Shown in pieces: positions 1 to 7,365 of a DNA stretch of 55,852 bases. Source of the stretch: Actinomycetota bacterium (lineage in GTDB: Bacteria; Actinomycetota; Actinomycetes; Streptosporangiales; Streptosporangiaceae); NCBI GenBank assembly GCA_021324595.1, contig JAJPIV010000091.1, positions 1-55,852 of the forward strand, read 5' to 3'. Under the pieces are notes generated by a model. It made no database searches, was not told where the DNA came from, and saw only the letters and a list, made by a program, of their open reading frames with translations. The translations under genes and the position numbers were made by a program. Each line of letters starts with the position of its first letter. Positions within the stretch are counted from its first letter, which is position 1.

Positions 1-198
1 CTGCTCGACGTCCTGGTCGGCGACCCGCCGCTGTTCCCCCGGCACGAGGAGGTCGAGCTGTGCTGGCGGATCCTCGACCCGGTGGAGGAGTTCTGGGCCG
101 CCGGCGGCCGGCCCGAGCAGTACCCGGCCGGCACGGCCGGCCCGGCCGGCGCGGACGCCCTGATGGCCAGGGACGGCCGGGCCTGGCGGCGGCTGTGA
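1..198 (+). CDS. zwf: Glucose-6-phosphate dehydrogenase, C-terminal fragment
   Basis: Open from base 1 in frame 1 to TGA at 196-198, leaving 65 residues. The tail contains GDPPLFPRHEEVEL, then WRILDPVEEFW, and ends MARDGRAWRRL, the usual C-terminus of actinobacterial NADP-dependent glucose-6-phosphate dehydrogenases. The enzyme starts the oxidative pentose phosphate pathway in the cytoplasm. The next gene is opcA, its assembly and activity factor, followed by the next enzyme, pgl, so this is the end of a zwf-opcA-pgl operon. The NADP-binding and catalytic parts lie outside the window. The call rests on the C-terminal signature plus context. Confidence 0.9.
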   Translation: MLDVLVGDPPLFPRHEEVELCWRILDPVEEFWAAGGRPEQYPAGTAGPAGADALMARDGRAWRRL

Positions 199-250
199 GC
201 GGCCGGGCGCGCCGCGGGCGCGGGAGCGGGCACGGCGGGGAGGGGACCGG

Positions 251-1165
251 GTGCGGATCGACCTGACGGACACCACGGCGGCCGCCGTGCGGACCGCGCT
301 GATGCGCTCCAGCCAGCAGCTGGGCGGGCTGACCACGGGCGTGGTGCTCAACCTGGTCATCGTGACCGACGAGGCCCGCCAGCACGACGCGCTCCGCGCG
401 GCCAGCCAGGCCGGCCGGGAGCACCCGTGCCGGGTGCTCGGCGTGATCGCCCGGGACGGCCGGTCAGAGTCCCGGCTGGATGCCGAGATCACGGTCGGCG
501 AGAACGCCCCGGGCCAGACGGCGGTGCTGCGGCTGCACGGCGAGCTGGCTGAGCACGCGGACTCGGTGGTCATGCCGCTGCTGGTCCCGGACACCCCCGT
601 GGTGTCCTGGTGGCCGGGCCCGGCGCCCGGCGCGCCGGGAGCCGACCCGCTGGGAGTGCTCGCCCAGCGCCGGATCACCGACGCGGCCGCCAGCCCGCAG
701 CCCCTCCGAGCGCTGCGCGACCTGGCCGCCGGGTACCGGCCGGGAGACACCGACCTGTCCTGGGCGCGGACCACCCCGTGGCGGTCGCTGCTGGCCGCGG
801 CGCTCGACCGGCCGCGCGGGCCGGTGCGCGCGGCGACCGTGACCGCCGAGCCGGGCAATCCGAGCGCCGAGCTAATGGCCGCGTGGCTGGAGGGCCGGCT
901 GCGCGTGCCGGTTCGCCGCGACGCGTCCGGCGGGCCGGGGCTCACCTGCGTCGCCTTCCACGCCCGAGACGGCGACATCTCCATCAGCCGCCCGGACGGC
1001 CGGAACGCCACGCTGTCCACGCCCGGCGAGCCTGACCGCCACGTCGCGCTGCACCGCAGGGAGACCGCCGACCTGCTCGCCGAGGAGCTGCGCAGGCTCG
1101 ACCCCGACGAGGTGTACGGTGAGGCGCTGGCCGCCGCTGCGGCCCGGCCGGCGGAGCAGTCCTGA
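251..1165 (+). CDS. opcA: Glucose-6-phosphate dehydrogenase assembly protein OpcA
   Basis: A 304-residue protein starting at GTG 251 (MRIDLTDTT), preceded by a purine-rich stretch (ggggagggg) about 5 nt upstream. Recognisable OpcA features are the early LNLVIVTD segment, HPCRVLGVI near residue 60 and VMPLLVPDTPVVSWWPG near residue 112. In actinobacteria and cyanobacteria OpcA promotes oligomerisation and activity of G6PDH, and it almost always follows zwf, as here. It is cytoplasmic with no signal peptide. The end overlaps the longest possible reading frame of pgl, consistent with translational coupling. Confidence 0.93.
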   Translation: MRIDLTDTTAAAVRTALMRSSQQLGGLTTGVVLNLVIVTDEARQHDALRAASQAGREHPCRVLGVIARDGRSESRLDAEITVGENAPGQTAVLRLHGELAEHADSVVMPLLVPDTPVVSWWPGPAPGAPGADPLGVLAQRRITDAAASPQPLRALRDLAAGYRPGDTDLSWARTTPWRSLLAAALDRPRGPVRAATVTAEPGNPSAELMAAWLEGRLRVPVRRDASGGPGLTCVAFHARDGDISISRPDGRNATLSTPGEPDRHVALHRRETADLLAEELRRLDPDEVYGEALAAAAARPAEQS

Positions 1166-1967
1166 GCCGAGGAGGGCAGCACCCATCACGGTCCCGCAGA
1201 TCCTCATCCACCGCGACGGCGAGCTGCTGGCTAAGGCGGTCGCCGCCCGCCTGGTGACCAGGCTGGTCGACGCGGTCGCCGCCAAGGGCCGCGCCGCGCT
1301 GGTGCTTACCGGCGGCGGCATCGGCACCGCCGTGCTCGCTGAGCTCGCCGCCGCCCCGGCGCGGGACGCCGTCGACTGGCGGCGCGTGGACATCTGGTGG
1401 GGGGACGAGCGGTTCCTGCCCGCGGGCGACCCGGAGCGGAACGAGACCGGGGCCAGGACCGCCCTCCTGGACCACGTCGACGTGCTGCCCGGGCAGATCC
1501 ACCCGATGCCCGGCCCGGACGGCCCGGACGGCCCGGACCCCGAGGCGGCCGCCGAGCGGTACGCCAGGGCGCTGCGCGCCGCCGCGGAGCCGCAGGACCG
1601 GCGCGGCGTTCCCGCGTTCGACGTGCTGCTGCTCGGCATCGGCCCCGACGCCCACGTGGCCTCGCTCTTCCCCGGCATGCCCGCGCTCTACGAGGAGGAG
1701 CGGACCGTCGTCGCGGTGCGCGGGGCGCCCAAGCCCCCGCCGACCCGGCTCACGCTCACGCTGCCGGCGATCACCGCCGCATCCGAGGTCTGGATCCTGG
1801 CCTCGGGCCGGGAGAAGGCCGCCGCGGTCCGCATGGCGCTCTCCGGCGCCGGCCCGATCCAGGTGCCCGCGGCCGCGGCGCGCGGCCGGCAGCAGACTCT
1901 GTTCCTGCTCGACCGCGCCGCCGCCGGGCAGGTCCCGCCCCAGCTCGGCCGGATCGCCTCACCGTGA
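1119..1967 (+). CDS. pgl: 6-phosphogluconolactonase
   Basis: Hydrolyses 6-phosphogluconolactone to 6-phosphogluconate, the second step of the oxidative pentose phosphate pathway. Family features include ILIHRDGELLAKAVAARL at the N-terminus, LTGGGIGTAVL, the WWGDERFLP segment and LLGIGPDAHVASLFPG. Coordinates use the only upstream in-frame ATG/GTG start (GTG 1119), which overlaps opcA by 47 nt and adds a 22-residue Arg/Pro-rich leader unlike the family. Homologues begin MTVPQIL, which here corresponds to ATC at 1185-1187 (I-T-V-P-Q-I-L) with a good gaggagg about 8-10 nt upstream. The real start may therefore be a non-canonical ATC giving 260 residues. Confidence 0.9.
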   Translation: MRRWPPLRPGRRSSPEPRRAAPITVPQILIHRDGELLAKAVAARLVTRLVDAVAAKGRAALVLTGGGIGTAVLAELAAAPARDAVDWRRVDIWWGDERFLPAGDPERNETGARTALLDHVDVLPGQIHPMPGPDGPDGPDPEAAAERYARALRAAAEPQDRRGVPAFDVLLLGIGPDAHVASLFPGMPALYEEERTVVAVRGAPKPPPTRLTLTLPAITAASEVWILASGREKAAAVRMALSGAGPIQVPAAAARGRQQTLFLLDRAAAGQVPPQLGRIASP

Positions 1968-2002
1968 CCGGGCCCTGGGACGGCCGTCCCGGCCCCCGGG
2001 CG

Positions 2003-2030
2003 CCCCTGCGGTCAACCCGCGCCGCAGGGG
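2003..2030 (+). terminator. Stem-loop after pgl
   Basis: A perfect 9-bp GC-rich stem (cccctgcgg at 2003-2011 with ccgcagggg at 2022-2030) with a 10-nt loop, 36 nt after the pgl stop. There is no T-tract, which is common for actinobacterial terminators. It probably closes the zwf-opcA-pgl transcript. The rest of 1968-2332 shows no convincing gene. Confidence 0.5.
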
Positions 2031-2332
2031 ACTCCCGCAAACCGCCGGCTGGCGTTACGCTCAGGACAGGACTTCCGCGTGAGCCTGGTGAGTCCAGCGG
2101 GACACGCCGGATGGCAGGGAGAAAGGCGGGGCATGGCCGGACTGGTCGGGCGTGACCGGATGGCGCCGCCCGTTCCCGGCCGGGCGGTTCCCGAAGGGGA
2201 CACGGGGAGATCGCAAGGGAATGGGGGCACGGGGACCCGGGGGAACGTGATAGGTACCTGCGCAGTTCCTTCCGCCGCCCGCCCGGGCCAGCCACCCCGG
2301 GCAGCGGCGCCTACCTCCCGAGGAGGATGCAC

Positions 2333-2965
2333 GTGAGCACTCCGACTGAGTCACCCGCCGCGCCCGCAGTCGCCGACCCGGCGCCGCTCGGCCTGGCGGG
2401 CTTCGCCCTGACGACGTTCCTGCTCTCCGCGGTCAACGCGCACTGGGCGACCTCATCCAGCGGCCTGGACTGGCTCGGCTACGCGTTCGCCTACGGCGGC
2501 CTGTGCCAGCTCCTCGCCGGCATGTGGGAGTTCAAGAACAAGAACGTGTTCGGCGCGACCGCGTTCTCCACCTACGGCGGCTTCTGGATCGGCTTGTACT
2601 TCTACATCCACGACGTCGTCCTCGGCGGGCTCGCGAAGGGCCTGCAGGTCAACCGCGACCTGGGGTGGATCCTGCTCGCCTTCGCCATCTTCAACACCTA
2701 CATGCTGATCATCAGCACCCAGGTGAACATGGCCGTGTTCCTGGTGTTCCTGACCCTCGAGCTCACCGAGATCTTCCTGTTCATCGGGCAGTTCACGATC
2801 ACGGCCAGCGACGCCGGCACGGACGCGCTGATCAAGGTGGGCGGCGTCATCGGCGTGATCACCGCGCTGGTCGCCTGGTACACCTCGGCGGCCGGGGTGA
2901 TCAACGGCGTCAAGGGCAAGCACGTCTTCCCGGTCGGCAAGCCGCTGTTCGACATGGGCGGCTGA
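2333..2965 (+). CDS. satP: Acetate uptake transporter, GPR1/FUN34/SatP family
   Basis: A 210-residue membrane protein of the SatP/YaaH (AceTr) family, which imports acetate and succinate with protons. The family signature near the N-terminus is ADPAPLGLAGFALTTF (NPAPLGL in most members). About six hydrophobic segments follow, with the conserved FAYGGLCQLLAGMWEF and FSTYGGFWIGLYF in between. GTG 2333 is chosen because aggagg at 2321-2326 lies 6 nt before it; the ATG at 2327 abuts the Shine-Dalgarno and is unlikely. The gene stands alone between the pgl stem-loop and mscS. Confidence 0.92.
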   Translation: MSTPTESPAAPAVADPAPLGLAGFALTTFLLSAVNAHWATSSSGLDWLGYAFAYGGLCQLLAGMWEFKNKNVFGATAFSTYGGFWIGLYFYIHDVVLGGLAKGLQVNRDLGWILLAFAIFNTYMLIISTQVNMAVFLVFLTLELTEIFLFIGQFTITASDAGTDALIKVGGVIGVITALVAWYTSAAGVINGVKGKHVFPVGKPLFDMGG

Positions 2966-3036
2966 GCCGGCGCTCGCCCCAGCCGGCCCTGCGCGCCCGC
3001 CGGGATGCCGGGCGCGCAGGGCCGGTGCCGTCTGGG

Positions 3037-3042
3037 TACCGT
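3037..3042 (+). promoter_or_regulatory. Candidate -10 hexamer for leaderless mscS
   Basis: TACCGT lies exactly 12 nt before GTG 3049, and no Shine-Dalgarno sequence is present. This spacing places the transcription start at or next to the start codon, as in leaderless actinobacterial mRNAs. No clear -35 was found. Confidence 0.4.
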
Positions 3043-3048
3043 GGGTGC

Positions 3049-3840
3049 GTGGCGCGACGCAACCGGCCCCTGCGGGCCATCAGCACCCTGGTGCTCGCGG
3101 TGGCCGCGGCTTCCGCGGTGCACGTCGCCGGGGTTCCGCTCGACGTGACCACCTCGCAGGGATCGGCCCGGATCAACCCGAACGTCTCGATCACCGTCGG
3201 CCATGCGATCACGATCGCCGGGGCAGCCGCGTTCTGCGTGTTCGCGCTGGTCTCCACGTTCGCGTTCGGCCGGTGGGCCCGATCAGTGCTCGAGCGGTTC
3301 ATCGGCCTCGCCTACGGCGACATCGTCCGGTACGTCATGATCCTCGTCGGGCTCAGCGTGGTCATCCTGGCCACGCTGAGCATGCTCGGCTTCCGCGTGG
3401 CCCAGCTCGTGGTCGGCGGCGCCGTCACCGGGGTCCTGTTCACGATCGCGGCGCAGCAGGCGCTGTCGAACCTGTTCGCGGGGATGATGCTGCAATTCGC
3501 CAGGCCGTTCCGGGTCGGCGACCGAGTCCGGATCACCGCGGGCTCGCTCGGCGGGCCCATCGAGGGCACCGTCACTGAGTTCAGCATCAGCTACGTGCGC
3601 ATGGAGACCGACACCGGCCGGGTGCTCCTGCCGAACGCGCAGGTGCTCGCCGCGGCGATCAGCCCCGCCCCGTCATCGACGCAGGTGCCGCCGCCATCGG
3701 CGCAGCGGCCGGCGGCCGGGCCGCCCGGGCCGGCGGCCGGGCGCGATCACGCCCGGCCGCCGGCCGACCCGGCGGATGCTACTGATGGTTCGCCTCGTAC
3801 TTGGCGATCACCTGCGACGGGATCCGGCCGCGATCGCTGA
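3049..3840 (+). CDS. Small mechanosensitive ion channel (MscS family)
   Basis: A 263-residue protein with three hydrophobic segments (about residues 8-28, 46-70 and 90-130). These lead into the MscS pore/beta-domain signature: GGAVTGVLFTIAAQQALSN, LFAGMMLQFARPFRVGDRV, then EGTVTEFSISYVRMETDTGR and LLPNAQVLAA. MscS channels open on membrane tension during hypo-osmotic shock. This is a short form without the large C-terminal vestibule. After about residue 205 the sequence becomes a Pro/Ala-rich low-complexity tail, and its last 62 nt overlap the convergent lsr2 gene. GTG 3049 was chosen from where homology begins. Confidence 0.82.
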   Translation: MARRNRPLRAISTLVLAVAAASAVHVAGVPLDVTTSQGSARINPNVSITVGHAITIAGAAAFCVFALVSTFAFGRWARSVLERFIGLAYGDIVRYVMILVGLSVVILATLSMLGFRVAQLVVGGAVTGVLFTIAAQQALSNLFAGMMLQFARPFRVGDRVRITAGSLGGPIEGTVTEFSISYVRMETDTGRVLLPNAQVLAAAISPAPSSTQVPPPSAQRPAAGPPGPAAGRDHARPPADPADATDGSPRTWRSPATGSGRDR

Positions 3841-4117
3841 CCTCCATCCCGGCGCGCTTGGCCCACGCGCGGATCTCCGCGCTGCGCCGGCGGTGCGCCA
3901 TCGTGCGCCGCTTCGCCCGGGCCGGCTTGGCCGACACCCTCCGCGCCTTCTCCGCGAAGCGGCGCATGATTTCGTCGAACTTCTGGCTGTGCTTCTCGCA
4001 GAGGTCGATCTCGTAGTCCCGACCGTCGAGGCTGAAGTGGCGAGTCAGGTGCTCGCCGCTCACTATCTCCTTCGAGTCGTAGTCACAGGCGTATGTGACC
4101 GAGACCTTCTGTGCCAC
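3779..4117 (-). CDS. lsr2: Nucleoid-associated protein Lsr2
   Basis: A 112-residue Lsr2, the actinobacterial H-NS-like xenogeneic silencer that bridges AT-rich DNA. The N-terminal dimerisation domain begins AQKVSVTYACDYDSKE and includes HFSLDGRDYEIDLCEKHS. A basic linker of Arg/Lys/Ala follows. The C-terminal DNA-binding domain has IRAWAKRAGMEVSDRGRIP with the AT-hook-like RGR and ends IAKYEANHQ. GTG 4117 is chosen because aagggggg lies about 8 nt upstream and homology begins there. The 3' end overlaps the convergent mscS tail by 62 nt. Lsr2 often represses horizontally acquired clusters; whether it acts on genes in this window is unknown. Confidence 0.95.
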   Translation of the reverse strand: MAQKVSVTYACDYDSKEIVSGEHLTRHFSLDGRDYEIDLCEKHSQKFDEIMRRFAEKARRVSAKPARAKRRTMAHRRRSAEIRAWAKRAGMEVSDRGRIPSQVIAKYEANHQ

Positions 4118-4367
4118 GTCTGTTTCCCCCCTTCCCCAACTGCGACGATATTCCCGCTCCGGGCGCACTCATAACAGACGGTGATCGCGCTCTATCCCAG
4201 AGCAGGCATTGAGCGCGGATCGCCTGCCGCTCGCGCCCGCGGGTGAACCAGCCGTGCGCGCTCCCGCGGGTCCGCCGAATGGGCGCGTGACCGCCACTGG
4301 GATGGCCACCCAGGCCCGGGCCTGCCTCCGCTCACCCGGAGGGCCATGGCCGCGACGCCCGCCGGGG

Positions 4368-5321
4368 TCATCGGCGCGGAGGGTGGGCGGCAGCCGTTCC
4401 CCGGCCCGCGTCGCGGCCCGGGGGCGGCCCGTACGGGAAGCCCAGCACGTCCGTGCCAGCACCCGGCTCGCCGTCGCTGGGCTCGGCGGCCTCGGGCGGG
4501 CCATCTCCGGGGACAGGGGATCCGATCCACCCGCCCGGCGGGGCGTGCGGCGGCACGACCTGACGCAGGTGGCCCGGCACGGGGCGATCGCGGGCAGTGG
4601 CATCCAGGATGCGGTCCGGCAGCGGGAGCGCCGTGTCCCAGCGGCCGTGGGAGGCGAGATCCGGCCACGCTGTGCCCGCAGGCGGGGGTCCCGGCCGTCC
4701 GCCCCGGCCCGCGGGGTGCGCCGGACCCGGCTCCGCCCTTCGGTCGGGCGGCTCCGGGTAGGCGGGCGGCCCCGGGTAGGCGGGTGCCCCCGGGTAGGCG
4801 GGTGCCCCGGCGGGCGCCTCCGGGTAGGCGGGCGGCCCCGGGTAGGCGCCGGGCCCGGGCCGGGCGGGCGGCTCCGGGTAGGCGGGCGGCCCCGGGTAGG
4901 CGGGCGGCCCCGGGTAGGCGCCGGGCCCTGGATGGGCGGGCAGGCTCACCGTCCCGCCGGGACGGGTGCCTCCGGCCGGCCCCCGGTCGGGAAGGCCTGC
5001 CCGCGGATCGCCGTAGGCTGGCGGGCGCCTGCCGGTGATTTCCGGTACGGCCGACGCGCCGGTGACGTCCGGGCCGCCGTAGGGCGGCATCGCCGCCCCG
5101 CCCTGGCGCGCGTGCGGGCCGGACTGGAGCACGGCGATCATCCGGGCCAGGTCGCCGAAGGGCAGCCGGAAGGTCCCGGTGCAGCGATTGCCCTGCCAGA
5201 TGCTGAACACCGCGACCGCGGTGTCGGCGTACCAGCTCAGCCGCATGCACCGGGCTTCGCCGCGGACGTCGAAGAACACCTCACCGTCCCGGGGCAACGG
5301 AACGGCATCCGGCTCGGCCAT
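4368..5321 (-). CDS. Conserved actinobacterial protein with a Pro/Tyr repeat tail
   Basis: 317 residues from ATG 5321. The first 80 residues (MAEPDAVPLPRDGEVFFDV, RLSWYADTAVAVFSIWQG, GTFRLPFGDLARMIAVL) form a compact domain that I recognise as recurring in hypothetical actinobacterial proteins, function unknown. After that the protein is Pro/Gly/Ala-rich with about ten AYPGPP/AYPEPP repeats (residues about 130-195) and a low-complexity C-terminus. There is no signal peptide or membrane segment. Such Pro/Tyr repeats behave as disordered linkers or binding surfaces. The gene is isolated between lsr2 and whiB. The C-terminal boundary is less certain because all frames here are open. Confidence 0.65.
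   Translation of the reverse strand: MAEPDAVPLPRDGEVFFDVRGEARCMRLSWYADTAVAVFSIWQGNRCTGTFRLPFGDLARMIAVLQSGPHARQGGAAMPPYGGPDVTGASAVPEITGRRPPAYGDPRAGLPDRGPAGGTRPGGTVSLPAHPGPGAYPGPPAYPGPPAYPEPPARPGPGAYPGPPAYPEAPAGAPAYPGAPAYPGPPAYPEPPDRRAEPGPAHPAGRGGRPGPPPAGTAWPDLASHGRWDTALPLPDRILDATARDRPVPGHLRQVVPPHAPPGGWIGSPVPGDGPPEAAEPSDGEPGAGTDVLGFPYGPPPGRDAGRGTAAAHPPRR
4755..4935. repeat. Degenerate tandem repeat of about 18 bp encoding AYPGPP/AYPEPP
   Basis: Repeated units of ggtaggcgggcggccccg (+ strand orientation), some as 15-mers or interrupted by ccgggcccggg spacers. Read on the minus strand they encode AYPGPP-type hexapeptides. Unit conservation at the DNA level suggests recent slippage expansion. Confidence 0.85.
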
Positions 5322-6006
5322 GGAGCCTATCGTTGCCCGGCCTGCCCGGGTTGTCCAGTCAATGGGCCCATTAGTGGCCTGGGTCACACCAAAACCGGAC
5401 ACCACAGCAGGCTGGAACCGCCCGCGGGCGCGGGCTTCTTCGGCGCCTGAGGCACCCCGGGCACGGGGCGCTCGCGGCGCCGGAACGGCCCGGCGCGGGC
5501 GCTCCGGGCAGGGCGAGCGCCCGCCGCGCCCGGCGCCGAGGAGACCCGGCGCACCGGAGCAGAATCGGCATCTTGGCCCCGCATCCTGGCCCGGGGTGGC
5601 ATCATTGTCCCGCGGCGTTCCGCGCCGCGTTCCGCGTCAGGCACCTGGGTTTCGCGCGGCATCACGTGAGCGCAGGCCTGGCGCGCGCTGGATCCGCTGG
5701 AGATTGGCCGAGGTACGGCCAGGCCACGACTGCTGGCCGGCCGGGCCGGAGCGATTTCCGCCCCCTGCTGCCCGCGGATGCGGGGCGCTCCGGTCATCCG
5801 GATGCCCCGGATCCGCGTCGGCGCGGGCCGCGATCCGGACCAGGGCGCCCAGACGGGGCGTCGGCGCGGGAACACTTCGGCCCTGCAAGGCGTTTGCATC
5901 ATGCGACGGGGCGTAGCCACATCGCGAGGTTTGTCGTGCGTGCGTCCAGCGAGCCGGGTGCTGCGCGAGGCGAAGTTGACGGTGAGCTGGTTGAGGAGAG
6001 CTTTTC
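5322..6006. other. 685-bp region without a convincing gene, upstream of whiB
   Basis: The open frames on both strands here are Arg/Pro/Ala-rich and match no family I recognise. The region presumably holds the promoters of the minus-strand repeat protein and of whiB. The only clear element is a strong whiB Shine-Dalgarno (gaggagag) at about 5993-6000. Confidence 0.5.
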
Positions 6007-6312
6007 ATGTCTGAGGTACGCGATCAGGCCGTGTTGTTGCCGCAGCCCGGCTGGGGCTGGCAGGACCGGGCCGCGTGCCGTGGCGCCGACATCCTCCTGT
6101 TCTTCGGGCCCGATGGCGAGCGGCAGCCCGAGCGCGAGATCCGCGAGCGCAAGGCGAAGGCGCTGTGCATGGCCTGCCCGGTCCGGATGGAGTGCCTCGG
6201 CTATGCGGTCAGCCGGCCGGAGAAGTACGGCACGTGGGGCGGCCTCAACGAGGACGAGCGGTCGGCCGAGCGGCGGCGCCGGATGCGGCGCGCGAACGCG
6301 AACGCGGCCTGA
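6007..6312 (+). CDS. WhiB-family Fe-S transcriptional regulator
   Basis: 101 residues with ATG 6007 preceded by gaggagag. The four cysteines that bind a [4Fe-4S] cluster are visible: AACRG near residue 24, then CMACPVRMEC near residues 58-67. The downstream GTWGGLNEDE turn motif contacts region 4 of the primary sigma factor in WhiB proteins. A basic RRRRMRR tail probably binds DNA. WhiB proteins act with RNA polymerase and respond to O2, NO or redox state. The paralogue cannot be fixed from the sequence alone; it is not WhiB7, since the RGR AT-hook is absent. It shares strand with the small Cys-rich gene and cysH downstream. Confidence 0.93.
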   Translation: MSEVRDQAVLLPQPGWGWQDRAACRGADILLFFGPDGERQPEREIRERKAKALCMACPVRMECLGYAVSRPEKYGTWGGLNEDERSAERRRRMRRANANAA

Positions 6313-6359
6313 GCCGGCCCCGGCGGCAGGCCGTGCCGCCGGGCTGGGACAATGAGGCC

Positions 6360-6488
6360 GTGGTCTGCCGCCATTGCCGCCAGGGCGAGCATGACAGGTG
6401 CCGGGGCGGCACCTGGTGCGACTGCCAGCACCAGCAGCCGTCCGGGGTCAGTCCCGAGCCCGCCCTGAACTGGGTGCGGCAGGGTTAG
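6360..6488 (+). CDS. Small Cys-rich protein (42 aa), probable metal binding
   Basis: GTG 6360 to TAG 6488 encodes VVCRHCRQGEHDRC, then RGGTWCDCQHQQ, and ends in an unremarkable PALNWVRQG tail. Five Cys and three His are packed into the first 30 residues in a C-X2-C-X7-C-X5-C-X-C pattern, typical of a single zinc site. I recall similar tiny GGTWCDCQH proteins in other actinobacteria but know no function. Translation starts 47 nt after whiB. A gacaat hexamer begins 12 nt before the GTG, so it may also have a leaderless transcript. Confidence 0.6.
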   Translation: MVCRHCRQGEHDRCRGGTWCDCQHQQPSGVSPEPALNWVRQG

Positions 6489-6617
6489 CCGGGCGGAGGC
6501 GGGTGAGCTGCCCGGAGGCAGGGTTGGACGCCCGCCGCCCGGGCACACCGGAATAGCATGGTCCGCGCGAAGGTTCCCGACACCGGGTCCCCCGGCGCTC
6601 GCGAGGAGGCAGCCCCG

Positions 6618-7292
6618 ATGGAGAAGCTGGCCGCGCAGGCCGCGCAGGCGCTGGAGGGCGCGGTCGCGGACGAGATCATCGCCTGGGCCGCGCGGACCTT
6701 CGGCGACCGCCTGTGCGTGACGTCCTCGATGACCGACGCGGTGATCATCGACCTCGTCTCGCGCCAGGTCCCCGGCATCGACGTCCTCTTCCTCGACACG
6801 GGCTACCACTTCGCCGAGACCATCGGCACCAGGGACGCCGTGTCGGTCGTCTACCCGGTCAACGTGATCAGCGTCACGCCGGCGATGACCGTCGCAGAGC
6901 AGGACGCCGAGCTCGGGCCCGACCTGTACGCCCGCAACCCCGACCTGTGCTGCTACCTGCGCAAGGTGGTGCCCCTTGAGCAGGCGCTGGAGCGCTACGA
7001 CGCGTGGATCACTGGCGTGCGCCGCGAGGAGACCGCGGCGCGAACCTCGACCAGGGCGGTCGAGTGGGATGCGCGGCGCCAGAAGGTCAAGGTCAATCCG
7101 ATCGTGGCGTGGAGCCAGGCGGACGTCGACGCCTACATCGCCGAGCACGGCGTCCTGGTGAACCCGCTCGTGGACGAGGGCTACCCATCGATCGGCTGCC
7201 GCACCTGCACCGCGCGCGTCGCACCCGGAGCCGACCCGCGCAGCGGCCGCTGGGCCGGGACGGCCAAGACCGAGTGCGGCATCCACACCTGA
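6618..7292 (+). CDS. cysH: Adenylyl-sulfate (APS/PAPS) reductase
   Basis: Reduces activated sulfate to sulfite with thioredoxin in assimilatory sulfate reduction. The protein has 224 residues from ATG 6618 with gaggagg 9 nt upstream; an ATG at 6558 gives an unsupported 20-residue extension. Motifs are SSMTDAVIIDLV (nucleotide loop), FLDTGYHFAET, the paired Cys in NPDLCCYLRKV, ITGVRREETAART, the second Cys pair IGCRTCTA, and ECGIHT at the C-terminus. The CC and CXXC pairs bind a [4Fe-4S] cluster, so the substrate is probably APS, as in mycobacteria. No other sulfate-assimilation gene lies nearby, which is unusual because cysH usually clusters with cysDN or sirA. Confidence 0.93.
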   Translation: MEKLAAQAAQALEGAVADEIIAWAARTFGDRLCVTSSMTDAVIIDLVSRQVPGIDVLFLDTGYHFAETIGTRDAVSVVYPVNVISVTPAMTVAEQDAELGPDLYARNPDLCCYLRKVVPLEQALERYDAWITGVRREETAARTSTRAVEWDARRQKVKVNPIVAWSQADVDAYIAEHGVLVNPLVDEGYPSIGCRTCTARVAPGADPRSGRWAGTAKTECGIHT

Positions 7293-7365
7293 CCGGCATG
7301 GCCAGCACCGGCGCGCCCCGCCCGAGCCGGACCGCGCACCAGGGCGCCGGCCAGCTCCGGCCCTG

